From assembly GCA_026315105.1 (NCBI GenBank), contig JAOYRU010000091.1, positions 62,001-126,000 of the forward strand: a stretch of DNA of 64,000 bases, in the 5' to 3' direction. This stretch comes from Locusta migratoria (Eukaryota; Arthropoda; Insecta; Orthoptera; Acrididae). The notes under the pieces were generated by a model, which saw nothing but the letters and a program-made list of their open reading frames with translations, searched no databases and was not told the origin of the DNA. The position numbers were made by a program, and so were the translations under genes. The stretch's first letter is position 1. Each line of letters opens with the position of its first letter. This document shows positions 50,675-59,831 of this stretch, piece by piece.

Positions 50675-52965
50675 ACCCCTCCCCCCCAAACCGCCGCGCC
50701 GTCGTGGCGTAGGGCTGAGGGCCACGGCGACGGCACTGGGAGGAGGGCCTGAGCGGGGGCGTTACTGGTGGGACGGGCGTCGTAGCTGAGGCCGGGATCG
50801 AGACGCCGTCCGCGCCCCGGCATCCGCCTTGCGATCCTCCAGGGAACCCGCCGAAACCTGGGGAAGGGCGCCCGCCCCCGCCCAGAGGGAGCAGGTCATC
50901 TTCTTCTGAGGTGCATGGCCCAAGCTGGGGGGGCCCGCACGGTCCCGGAGTCCCTCTCGGTGACGCTGTCATCTGCGGCGGCGACAGCGGCGGCGACGAC
51001 TGCGTCGGATGTACGTCGACGTCCATAGGGATCTCGTAATCCGGGGACGAACGATGTGGTTGTGCTCCCTGGCGCAGAACTGGGTCTGGAATCAAGAAAC
51101 CGGAGACAGGATCGCGCGGTCTGTGCAGGCGCAATTGGTTTGCGTGGCGCCGCAGCTCCGACCCTGTGGAAGAACGTACAATAAACATATTGCGACCAAG
51201 CACACGCTGAATGGTGCCCGGCAACCATGTCTTCTTGTTTCCAGCAAACACCCTGTACAGCACCGGCGTGGAAACCTGAAAACGCGTAGCGCCATACGAA
51301 CCGACTCGGTGCGTGGGAGGCTGCAGCAGGTGAAGGAGAGTGCGGTGACGGCGGCCGTGTAGCAGCTCGGCAGGAGACGGGCCGTCACGTGGCATGCACC
51401 GATACGTAGACAGGAAAATTTGAAGAGCCTGCTGCCTGGAGTGCTGACCTTTCATCTTCTCCATGTGAGACTTGAATGTTCGAACGAAACGTTCTGCTTC
51501 ACCATTGGACTGAGGGTGAAAAGGTGCGGTGGTGATATGCTGAATGCCATTCACACGACAAAACTGTTGAAATTCCGCACTAACAAACTGAGGTCCATTG
51601 TCACTGACGATAGTTTCAGGCAAGCCTTCGATGCAAAACACTGATGTTAAGGCACTGATTGTACTAGAAGCTGTCGTTGAGTTCATGGCAATCACAAAAG
51701 GAAACTTGCTGAAAGCGTCTACAACAATTAACCAGCGCGTATTCCAGAAAGGTCCGGCAAAGTCAATATGTAAACGTTGCCATGGTCCCTTGGGGCGTGG
51801 CCAATCGGAGAAACGTTGCGGTGGAGCCACCTGATGCTCCGCACAAACAGTACACTGTGACGTCATGTCCTCTATCTGAGCGTCCATACCAACCCAGGTA
51901 CAATGACGTCTGGCCAGTTGCTTTGTCCTAACAATACCCCAATGTCCTTGATGCAGGAGGCGTAACACTTCCCGTTGCAGGGAACGAGGAACAATCACTC
52001 TTGCTTGGTCGTTGTCGGTATGCAACAACAGTACACCCTGACTTAAAGATAATGCATGACGTTGTGCAAAATAACGTCGAACCAGAGGCCGATCAATGTC
52101 TTTGGCTCTGGCAGGCCACCCTGAGCGAACAAAACGTGCTACCACACTTAGGTCTGCATCCGCAGCTGTTTCCTGTGCAACCCGACGAGAGTTCAAAGGA
52201 AAGTCTGCGACAGCGGAAGCATCTCTGGAGTCTATCTGACAACATGCCATTTCTGAAGAATCAAATGATACATCCTGGCCAACCGGAAGTCGGGAAAGTG
52301 TGTCCGCGTTGGCATGTTTAGTGGTAGGTCGGTACAAAATCTCATACTGATAATTTGACAATATCAAGGACCATCTCTGAAGCTTTTGTGCCGTACGTGG
52401 CGGAATGGGCTTTGTGGGTGAGAACAACGACGTGAGAGGCTTGTGATCTGTCAACAAATAGAATTTTCTGCCATAGAGATAATGATGAAACTTTGTGACG
52501 CCGTAAATGATTGCTAAGGCCTCCTTTTCTATCTGACTGTAATTCTGTTGCGTCGGCGTCAGTAGCTTGGATGCAAAGGCAATAGGACGATCATGACATC
52601 CAATACGATGTGACAGAACCGCGCCCACACCGTACGACGAGGCGTCAACTGCTAACACTACAGGCTTCTGTGGGTCAAAGGGAATCAAACATGCATCACT
52701 GAGTAGTGCAGACTTTAATTTGTCAAAGGCAACCTGACAATCTTTAGACCATACAAAAGGAACATTCTTCCTACGTAAGTGATGCAGTGGAGCTGCAATC
52801 TGAGAGGCATTGGGAATAAATCTGAAATAATAGTTAAGCTTTGCCATTACTGCTTGCAATTCATGCACATTCTTAGGAGGAGGCAAGTCTTTGATTGCTC
52901 GAAGATGTGACTGTAAGGGATGGATTCCTTGAGCATTAATCACATGGCCTAGGTACTCTATTTCA
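50544..52965 (-). CDS. pol: pol C-terminal piece: RT end, RNase H, integrase
   Basis: This open piece continues pol after the frame break at the seven-base run 52,971-52,977. It needs no start of its own, and the first GTG (52,943) is only nominal. Order: end of reverse transcriptase with the thumb/connection (to about 52,670); RNase H (about 52,670-52,280) with Asp at 52,646, Glu at 52,523, Asp at 52,448 (TDHKPL) and Asp at 52,304 (NADTLSRLP); integrase zinc motif with His pair near 51,953 and Cys pair near 51,854-51,843; integrase core with Asp at 51,764 (HIDFAGP), Asp at 51,602 (SDNGPQF) and Glu at 51,494 (NGEAERF), spaced D-x53-D-x35-E. A C-terminal integrase domain (RVFAGNKKTWLPGTI to RRHANQLRLH) follows at about 51,287-51,115, then a proline- and glycine-rich tail of some 190 residues. 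The last 43 residues are encoded by the LTR. The product would insert the element's DNA into the genome. Confidence 0.92.
50675..50690 (-). other. Polypurine tract
   Basis: On the element strand this is TTTGGGGGGGAGGGGT, directly upstream of the 3-prime LTR. That is the expected place and composition for the primer of plus-strand DNA synthesis. The pol reading frame runs straight through it into the LTR. Confidence 0.85.
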
Positions 52966-55137
52966 GTTTGAAAAAAACGAACACTTTGCTTTATTGCAAC
53001 GTAGACCTGCTGCAGTCAAAACTTTGAAAAGGCACTCCAGGTTTGCTAAATGTTCTTCAACTGTACGTCCGGATACCACAATATCATCTAAATAGTTCGA
53101 ACAACACGGTACAGAAACTGTCAGCTGTTCCAAAAAAAACTGAAAAATAGCGGGAGCGGAAGAACTGCCAAACGGTAGGCGTTGAAATTGAAAAAGGCCC
53201 ATGTGAGTATTAATGACGAAAAACTTTTTTGACTCGTCATCAAGTGGAATCTGTAAGTATGCCTCTGCTAAATCAATCTTAGAAAAGTAGCGAGACTGTC
53301 CTAATTTGTCCATCAGTTCCTCAGGTCTGGGCAGAGGGTAAGTGTCTACAATTGTTTGACTGTTCACTGTTGATTTGAAGTCCGCACAGAGACGAAGTTT
53401 TCCTGACGGCTTGGGTATAATTACTATAGGCGAGGCCCACTGACTCGCAGAAACAGGAGAAATCACCCCACTATCTTGCCAACGTTTAAGTTCTTCGGCA
53501 ACTGTATCACGCAATGCGATAGGCACTGGTCTAGCTTTACGAAATTTTGGAACTGCAGATTCTTTTAAAGTCACATGTGCCACGAAGTCTTTTGCACAAC
53601 CTAGTTCCGGCGAAAACAAGTCACTGTATTTGTCACACAATGCATTGATTTTATCCTGAGGCACTACTGACGAAATTTGAAGCACATCTCTTTGAATTGA
53701 TAAACCAAACAAGTCAAAAGCATCTAGCCCAAAAATGTTCTGCGTAGCTTTGGCCTGAAGAACTACAAAAGCAACTGTTTTTGTTACACCTTGAAAAGAG
53801 GCGGGCAGGCTACATGTTCCTAGCACGGGAATATTTTCACCTGTATAAGCTGTTAACACTTGCTGTGACGGCGACAATTTTGGCGAACCCAGAAGTTCAT
53901 AAGTATCTTTATTAATTAATGTAACAGCGGAACCAGTATCAAGCTGAAATTGCACAGTCTTATTTTCTATAGAGAGAGTAACAAACAGCTTGTGCTTCTG
54001 GCGCACGACCGGTGCGCGAATGTGGGCAACGTCTAATACATATTGTTTTCTGCGCTTGCGCGGGTTGCGTGCGGTAGGAAGCGGCGCATACTCGGCACAC
54101 AGCGGATTAACCACACTGTCACTAGATGACACTACCGCCGGATCGGCGTCCGCGCAATGCGAGGCTACTGCACTAAAATTACTTTGAGTAGCTACACCAA
54201 TTCTACTGTCACTAGCTACACAGTACTGGGCACTATGACAATTAGAAGTTGCAGAAGGCACTATTTTCACTACAGGAATGCACTGTTCACAGTCATTTTG
54301 CTTGTCCCGAACCCTTGCCCGTTGCACTGTTTTACGCGCTCGTCGGCGCTTGCTACGTGGTGCACTATATAGTTTTGCCATAGGCGCAGAACTACTTTCT
54401 TGCAATGGAGATCCGAGGAAAGCACTGGTCAAGTTTACAGCGTGTATGACATTTACAGAATTAACTGTTCTCGCACTCCGCGAAGCACTGATTCTAACGT
54501 TACTGTTCTTTGAATTTTTAATTTGCATACACACAGACTGCACATGTCCCGATGTGCCACATTGATAACAGGTTGCGTTGCGACTAGGGCAATGAGCACG
54601 CTTGTGGCGAGACACACACTGGGGGCAAGATTTACGTACATTTTTCTGAAATGAGCGTTGGCGCCCGTTATGCAAATTACTGTGTCTAACACTACGGGGC
54701 GACCTTTGCGTCGCACTTTTACTCTGGCTACTGTTCACTGTCTGTTCAGCACGGCCGTTAGAAAAATAAGAATCACTAGTGCTATACTGAGAACTACGGC
54801 TAGGAAAGCGTCCGTTGCGGCGCACTGAATTAACACTGTGGCTTTGCATTTCTACATCAGCTAAGTCAAAAGTATCATGCGCTTCTATAAGCTTCAGTAC
54901 ACTGTCTAATGAGGGGTCAGACTGTTTCAGAATTGCTGCTCTAATTCTGGGGTCCTGAATGTTCTGCGTAATCGCATCCCTCAACATCACGTCACTATAC
55001 GAAAGTCCACAAGAGCAAGTAAATTTACATTGGCGGGTTAAGCCCTTCAATTCCGTGATCCATTCTTGGTGTGACTGCTGCGGTAATTTTTTAAGTCTGA
55101 AAAATCGGTATCGTGCAGCGGCTACAAAACTTTTCTC
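52963..55137 (-). CDS. gag-pol: gag C-terminal half, protease and reverse transcriptase piece
   Basis: This is the middle open piece. The frame opens just after a TGA at 55,138-55,140 and has no ATG near its beginning (first TTG at 55,050), as expected for a fragment. It begins with capsid-like sequence (RYRFFRLKKLPQQSHQEWI). Two zinc knuckles follow: CPQCVSRHKRAHC at 54,589-54,627, spaced C-x2-C-x3-H-x4-C, and CYQCGTSGHVQSVC at 54,529-54,570, the standard C-x2-C-x4-H-x4-C. A basic, serine-rich linker leads to an aspartic protease with DTGSA (Asp at 53,938-53,940) and NIFGLDAF. Reverse transcriptase spans about 53,545 to the end, with Asp in KIDLAEAY (53,272-53,274), LPFGSSSAPAIF and YLDD (53,083-53,094). 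It stops at 52,963-52,965, where the extra base shifts the frame. Confidence 0.92.
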   Translation of the reverse strand, partial: EKSFVAAARYRFFRLKKLPQQSHQEWITELKGLTRQCKFTCSCGLSYSDVMLRDAITQNIQDPRIRAAILKQSDPSLDSVLKLIEAHDTFDLADVEMQSHSVNSVRRNGRFPSRSSQYSTSDSYFSNGRAEQTVNSSQSKSATQRSPRSVRHSNLHNGRQRSFQKNVRKSCPQCVSRHKRAHCPSRNATCYQCGTSGHVQSVCMQIKNSKNSNVRISASRSARTVNSVNVIHAVNLTSAFLGSPLQESSSAPMAKLYSAPRSKRRRARKTVQRARVRDKQNDCEQCIPVVKIVPSATSNCHSAQYCVASDSRIGVATQSNFSAVASHCADADPAVVSSSDSVVNPLCAEYAPLPTARNPRKRRKQYVLDVAHIRAPVVRQKHKLFVTLSIENKTVQFQLDTGSAVTLINKDTYELLGSPKLSPSQQVLTAYTGENIPVLGTCSLPASFQGVTKTVAFVVLQAKATQNIFGLDAFDLFGLSIQRDVLQISSVVPQDKINALCDKYSDLFSPELGCAKDFVAHVTLKESAVPKFRKARPVPIALRDTVAEELKRWQDSGVISPVSASQWASPIVIIPKPSGKLRLCADFKSTVNSQTIVDTYPLPRPEELMDKLGQSRYFSKIDLAEAYLQIPLDDESKKFFVINTHMGLFQFQRLPFGSSSAPAIFQFFLEQLTVSVPCCSNYLDDIVVSGRTVEEHLANLECLFKVLTAAGLRCNKAKCSFFSN

Positions 55138-55523
55138 TCATAATGAGCATTCAGTGCATCTACAATTTGTTCAAAGTCTACATCACGAGGAGATGCGAGA
55201 GGGAAAAGTTTTTGCAATAGTACGAAAGTCTGGGGGCCCACAATCGATAAGAAAAGGTTCTTCACTCTCTGACCTGTAATTTGATGAGCCGCGACGAGTT
55301 CTTGAATCTGCGCGAAATAGTCACTCCATTCTTCCTCACGTTCGTTGTACTGGCGGAACGTCGGAAGCGGTGCGGCGGCAGGTGTGGGCTGCTGATGTGA
55401 CGACTGTTGTTGTTGGTGAGCAGCCTGTGTCGTCAACTGCGACACGGCCTGGAGAAGCTGGGTAATTTGCGCCGTCTGTAACTGAATAATTTCCATTAAG
55501 TTTGGGTTCGGGGTAGTGGCCAT
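55122..55523 (-). CDS. gag: gag N-terminal piece
   Basis: This 133-codon open piece is the amino-terminal part of Gag, the structural protein that packages element RNA. It starts at an ATG about 210 bp downstream of the primer binding site. The first 50 residues are glutamine- and threonine-rich (LQTAQITQLLQAVSQLTTQ) and may form a coiled coil. From about residue 55 it resembles the capsid-type Gag of Gypsy elements (EEEWSDYFAQIQELVAAH, LFLSIVGPQTFVLLQKLF). It ends at TAG 55,122-55,124. Family-like sequence resumes in another frame a few codons earlier, so the break is a single-base shift in or next to the four-base A and T runs at 55,126-55,134. Confidence 0.88.
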   Translation of the reverse strand: MATTPNPNLMEIIQLQTAQITQLLQAVSQLTTQAAHQQQQSSHQQPTPAAAPLPTFRQYNEREEEWSDYFAQIQELVAAHQITGQRVKNLFLSIVGPQTFVLLQKLFPLASPRDVDFEQIVDALNAHYERKVL

Positions 55524-55735
55524 GCTGACCGATTAGGCGCCGCGCATACAAGTAAATTATATCAAAACACAAATGCAATATGAAAGAGGACGCTCTGCAA
55601 CAAAAAAGTCCACAAAATACGTAACAGAATATGTTCCCCCAAAAATCTTATAATAAGGGTGGGTGGGCGGGAGCAATTTTTGCGTGCTCCGACTGCTGCT
55701 GTCTGGCTGCTGCAAGCGGGCTGGTCCAAGGTTCT
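55524..55735 (-). other. Untranslated leader between primer binding site and gag
   Basis: About 210 bp separate the primer binding site from the gag ATG. I see no conserved gene or RNA structure here. The open frames on the opposite strand are not family-like. In a retrotransposon this stretch would hold the packaging signal, but nothing specific can be identified by eye. Confidence 0.6.
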
Positions 55736-55753
55736 ATCCCATCCTCGTCGCCA
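55736..55753 (-). other. tRNA primer binding site
   Basis: On the element strand, one base after the 5-prime LTR, the sequence reads TGGCGACGAGGATGGGAT. It begins with TGG, complementary to the CCA tail of a tRNA, as required for priming of minus-strand DNA synthesis. A TGGCGAC start is seen in several insect Gypsy elements; which tRNA is used here cannot be decided without tRNA sequences of the host. Confidence 0.82.
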
Positions 55754-55790
55754 CTTTTGTGTCCCGACTTCGTCGCCGCTTTTGTGTCCC
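55746..55790. repeat. 20-bp direct repeat at the LTR/primer-site junction
   Basis: CGTCGCCACTTTTGTGTCCC at 55,746-55,765 spans the junction of the primer binding site and the LTR. A copy with one mismatch, CGTCGCCGCTTTTGTGTCCC, lies 25 bp further inside the LTR at 55,771-55,790. The LTR end thus contains a second, diverged LTR-plus-primer-site junction. The inner copy is also present in the left LTR at 50,215-50,234. Confidence 0.88.
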
Positions 55791-56230
55791 AGCCTCGTCG
55801 TAAGTGTCGGTGGCCGAGTGCAACGAGACCGACACAGTAACAAGACAGCACGCTGGTGCAGGTACGGAGGGGGGCAGCCAGAAACTATAAACACTAGAGT
55901 AAATTAGAAAGATTTATATTGCACAGAATGTAACAATACTTAACTTTTACATCGTACTGCAGAATGTTTATACATAGTTGTTAGAGGCCTGCCTAGTGCC
56001 TGTACAATAGCAAAGTCTTCACTCGTGCCTATCGGATTACGAAGGTCCTAACTCGTTGCTATCTCAGTCCGAAGTCGGAGTGCGAAGTGCCGATGTCCTT
56101 CAGTGGTGGCCACGAGCGGCGTTGTCGCAGAGGGCGCTCGTGGCTGTCGTCGTGAGATCGCCGCACCGTGCGTGCATGGCGGCGCGCGGCGAAAGTAGGT
56201 GGCGCGCACTTTGTACTTGTGCGACACCAC
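55755..56230 (-). repeat. Right LTR (element 5-prime LTR)
   Basis: This 476-bp LTR carries the promoter side of the element as transcribed leftwards. It is 474/476 identical to the left LTR. It ends at the satellite target copy CTAGCG, which fixes its outer edge at or very near 56,230. It has a GC-rich outer third and an AT-rich middle. Confidence 0.93.
55911..55920 (-). promoter_or_regulatory. TATA-like motif in the right LTR
   Basis: AATATAAATC on the element strand, about 310 bp into the LTR from its outer end. It is the clearest TATA-like candidate for transcription of the element, but some Gypsy elements use TATA-less promoters, so the call is weak. Confidence 0.3.
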
Positions 56231-56236
56231 CTAGCG
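56231..56236. repeat. Target site duplication, right copy
   Basis: CTAGCG directly follows the right LTR and matches 50,193-50,198. The satellite then continues with TATATCGC as in intact monomers. Confidence 0.92.
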
Positions 56237-56377
56237 TATATCGCAAATTCACTGTTTTTGACGCTTACAGCGCCTACCTTCATATTTCTGCAAAATGTTT
56301 TATTTTGCTGTTTCTATGTGGTAATCCAGTTTACTCGCCGTTTGTTTAAGTAAAATAGTCATAATTTCAAGGAGCAG

Positions 56378-56643
56378 ATGATTGTGGTTGTATATAGTTA
56401 CCATCGGCCAGGGAGCATCAGGTGCTGCACCACCGAGCCGCACTGGGTGCCCTGGCCACACTGCTGCTCAGGCCGCAACACTACAGATTAGTTCAACTAG
56501 CGTATATCGCGTTTTCACTGTTTTTGACGCTTACAGCGCCTACCTTCATATTTCGGCAAAATGTTTTATTTTGCTGTTTCTATGTGGTAATCCAGTTTAC
56601 TCGCCGTTTGTTTAAGTAAAATAGTCATAATTTCAAGGAGCAG
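56378..56643 (+). repeat. Chimeric class C monomer with class A segment
   Basis: The variable block and tail are class C, but the segment after the conserved core is GCGTTTTCAC, the class A form, in a region where all neighbours have GCAATTTC or GCAAATTC. It also has ACCATCGG in place of the usual ACCATGGG. This fits a short conversion tract. Confidence 0.75.
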
Positions 56644-59579
56644 ATGATTGTGGTTGTATATAGTTACCATGGGCCAGGGAGCATCAGGTGCTGCACCACC
56701 GAGCCGCACTGGGTGCCCTGGCCACACTGCTGCTCAGGCCGCAACACTACAGATTAGTTCAACTAGCGTATATCGCAAATTCACTGTTTTTGTCGCTTAC
56801 AGCGCCTACCTTCATATTTCGGCAAAATGTTTTATTTTGCTGTTTCTATGTGGTAATCCAGTTTACTCGCCGTTTGTTTAAGTAAAATAGTCATAATTTC
56901 AAGGAGCAGATGATTGTGGTTGTATATAGTTACCATGGGCCAGGGAGCATCAGGTGCTGCACCACCGAGCCGCACTGGGTGCCCTGGCCACACTGCTGCT
57001 CAGGCCGCAACACTACAGATTAGTTCAACTAGCGTATATCGCAATTTCACTGTTTTTGACGCTTACAGCGCCTACCTTCATTTTTTCGGCAAAATGTTTT
57101 ATTTTGCTGTTTCTATGTGGTAATCCAGTTTACTCGCCGTTTGTTTAAGTAAAATAGTCATAATTTCAAGGAGCAGATGATTGTGGTTGTATATAGTTAC
57201 CATGGGCCAGGGAGCATCTGGTGCTGCACCACCGAGCCGCACTGGGTGCCCTGGCCACACTGCTGCTCAGGCCGCAACACTACAGATTAGTTCAACTAGC
57301 GTATATCGCAATTTCACTGTTTTTGACACTTACAGCGCCTACCTTCATTTTTTCGGCAAAATGTTTTATTTTGCTGTTTCTATGTGGTAATCCAGTTTAC
57401 TCGCCGTTTGTTTAAGTAAAATAGTCATAATTTCAAGGAGCAGATGATTGTGGTTGTATATAGTTACCATGGGCCAGGGAGCATCTGGTGCTGCACCACC
57501 GAGCCGCACTGGGTGCTCTGGCCACACTGCTGCTCAGGCCGCAACACTACAGATTAGTTCAACTAGCGTATATCGCAATTTCACTGTTTTTGACACTTAC
57601 AGCGCCTACCTTCATTTTTTCGGCAAAATGTTTTATTTTGCTGTTTCTATGTGGTAATCCAGTTTACTCGCCGTTTGTTTAAGTAAAATAGTCATAATTT
57701 CAAGGAGCAGATGATTGTGGTTGTATATAGTTACCATGGGCCAGGGAGCATCTGGTGCTGCACCACCGAGCCGCACTGGGTGCTCTGGCCACACTGCTGC
57801 TCAGGCCGCAACACTACAGATTAGTTCAACTAGCGTATATCGCAATTTCACTGTTTTTGACGCTTACAGCGCCTACCTTCATTTTTTCGGCAAAATGTGT
57901 TATTTTGCTGTTTCTATGTGGTAATCCAGTTTACTCGCCGTTTGTTTAAGTAAAATAGTCATAATTTCAAAGAGCAGATGATTGTGGTTGTATATAGTTA
58001 CCATGGGCCAGGGAGCATCAGGTGCTGCACCACCGAGCCGCACTGGGTGCCCTGGCCACACTGCTGCTCAGGCCGCAACACTACAGATTAGTTCAACTAG
58101 CGTATATCGCAATTTCACTGTTTTTGACACTTACAGCGCCTACCTTCATTTTTTCGGCAAAATGTTTTATTTTGCTGTTTCTATGTGGTAATCCAGTTTA
58201 CTCGCCGTTTGTTTAAGTAAAATAGTCATAATTTCAAGGAGCAGATGATTGTGGTTGTATATAGTTACCATGGGCCAGGGAGCATCTGGTGCTGCACCAC
58301 CGAGCCGCACTGGGTGCTCTGGCCACACTGCTGCTCAGGCCGCAACACTACAGATTAGTTCAACTAGCGTATATCGCAATTTCACTGTTTTTGACGCTTA
58401 CAGCGCCTACATTCATTTTTTCGGCATAATGTTTTATTTTGCTGTTTCTATGTGGTAATCCAGTTTACTGGCCGTTTGTTTAAGTAAAATGGTCATAATT
58501 TCAAAGAGCAGATGATTGTGGTTGTATATAGTTACCATGGGCCAGGGAGCATCAGGTGCTGCACCACCGAGCCGCACTGGGTGCCCTGGCCACACTGCTG
58601 CTCAGGCCGCAACACTACAGATTAGTTCAACTAGCGTATATCGCAATTTCACTGTTTTTGACGCTTACAGCGCCTACCTTCATTTTTTCGGCAAAATGTT
58701 TTATTTTGCTGTTTCTATGTGGTAATCCAGTTTACTCGCCGTTTGTTTAAGTAAAATAGTCATAATTTCAAAGAGCAGATGATTGTGGTTGTATATAGTT
58801 ACCATGGGCTAGGGAGCATCAGGTGCTGCACCACCGAGCCGCACTGGGTGCCCTGGCCACACTGCTGCTCAGGCCGCAACACTACAGATTAGTTCAACTA
58901 GCGTATATCGCAATTTCACTGTTTTTGACGCTTACAGCGCCTACCTTCATCTTTTCGGCAAAATGTTTTATTTTGCTGTTTCTATGTGGTAATCCAGTTT
59001 ACTCGCCGTTTGTTTAAGTAAAATAGTCATAATTTCAAGGAGCAGATGATTGTGGTTGTATATAGTTACCATGGGCCAGGGAGCATCAGGTGCTGCACCA
59101 CCGAGCCGCACTGGGTGCCCTGGCCACACTGCTGCTCAGGCCGCAACACTACAGATTAGTTCAACTAGCGTATATCGCAATTTCACTGTTTTTGACGCTT
59201 ACAGCGCCTACCTTCATTTTTTCGGCAAAATGTTTTATTTTGCTGTTTCTATGTGGTAATCCAGTTTACTCGCCGTTTGTTTAAGTAAAATAGTCATAAT
59301 TTCAAGGAGCAGATGTTTGTGGTTGTATATAGTTACCATGGGCCAGGGAGCATCAGGTGCTGCACCACCGAGCCGCACTGGGTGCCCTGGCCACACTGCT
59401 GCTCAGACCGCAACACTACAGATTAGTTCAACTAGCGTATATCGCAATTTCACTGTTTTTGACGCTTACAGCGCCTACCTTCATTTTTTCGGCAAAATGT
59501 TTTATTTTGCTGTTTCTATGTGGTAATCCAGTTTACTCGCCGTTTGTTTAAGTAAAATAGTCATAATTTCAAGGAGCAG

Positions 59580-59831
59580 ATGATTGTGGTTGTATATAAT
59601 TACCATGGGCCAGGGAGCATCAGGTGCTGCACCACCGAGCCGCCACACTGCTGCTCAGGCCGCAACACTACAGATTAGTTCAACTAGCATATATCGCAAT
59701 TTCACTGTTTTTGACGCTTACAGCGCCTACCTTCATTTTTTCGGCAAAATGTTTTATTTTGCTGTTTCTATGTGGTAATCCAGTTTACTCGCCGTTTGTT
59801 TAAGTAAAATAGTCATAATTTCAAGGAGCAG
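59580..59831 (+). repeat. 252-bp deletion monomer, copy 1
   Basis: A 15-bp deletion removes CACTGGGTGCCCTGG from the class C block, leaving GAGCCGCCACACTG. It also carries TATATAATTACC and ACTAGCATAT. The short direct repeat around the lost piece (GCCGC / GGCCAC) suggests slippage or unequal pairing. Confidence 0.9.

Larger units (their letters stand above)
50544..55523 (-). pseudogene. gag-pol: gag-pol polyprotein gene with two frame breaks
   Basis: This is the overall extent of the retrotransposon coding region, from the gag ATG at 55,523 to the stop at 50,544. The span is 4,980 bp, exactly 1,660 codons. It is read as three open pieces because of one apparent base loss near 55,125-55,140 and one apparent base gain in a run of seven at 52,971-52,977. 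The two shifts compensate, so the ancestral element most likely had Gag and Pol in one continuous frame without programmed frameshifting. The three pieces are listed separately. All catalytic motifs of protease, reverse transcriptase, RNase H and integrase are present, so this copy differs from an intact one mainly by these two indels. Confidence 0.88.
50199..56230 (-). mobile_element. Ty3/Gypsy LTR retrotransposon, near-complete
   Basis: The element is 6,032 bp and lies on the minus strand. It has two 476-bp LTRs, a 6-bp target duplication, a primer binding site next to the right (element 5-prime) LTR, a polypurine tract next to the left (element 3-prime) LTR, and one gag-pol region. The domain order Gag, zinc knuckles, protease, reverse transcriptase, RNase H, integrase, with integrase last, assigns it to the Ty3/Gypsy group (Metaviridae). 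The polyprotein resembles K02A2.6-like/Mag-type elements of animals; that finer placement is from memory of the family and is less certain. No env gene is present. LTR identity of 474/476 indicates recent insertion. Two single-base frame shifts interrupt gag-pol. Confidence 0.96.

Noticed and set aside
50199..51120. env gene or third open reading frame downstream of pol
   Set aside because: The pol frame itself occupies this interval up to and into the LTR; there is no space or signal for an envelope gene.
51009..52321. Plus-strand open frames across the pol region
   Set aside because: They are antisense shadows of the integrase and RNase H coding sequence, with no domain resemblance.
52963..52980. 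Programmed ribosomal frameshift in pol
   Set aside because: The shift lies in the middle of reverse transcriptase at a plain seven-base run, not at a gag/pol boundary, and it is offset by an opposite shift in gag.
55562..55907. Open frames on both strands across the leader and right LTR
   Set aside because: They overlap the primer site and LTR, are not family-like, and partly recur in the left LTR as a simple result of LTR identity.
56059..56349. Open frames joining LTR and satellite at the right junction
   Set aside because: They are chance fusions across the insertion junction; the reading continues into a satellite frame that ends at the usual monomer stops.
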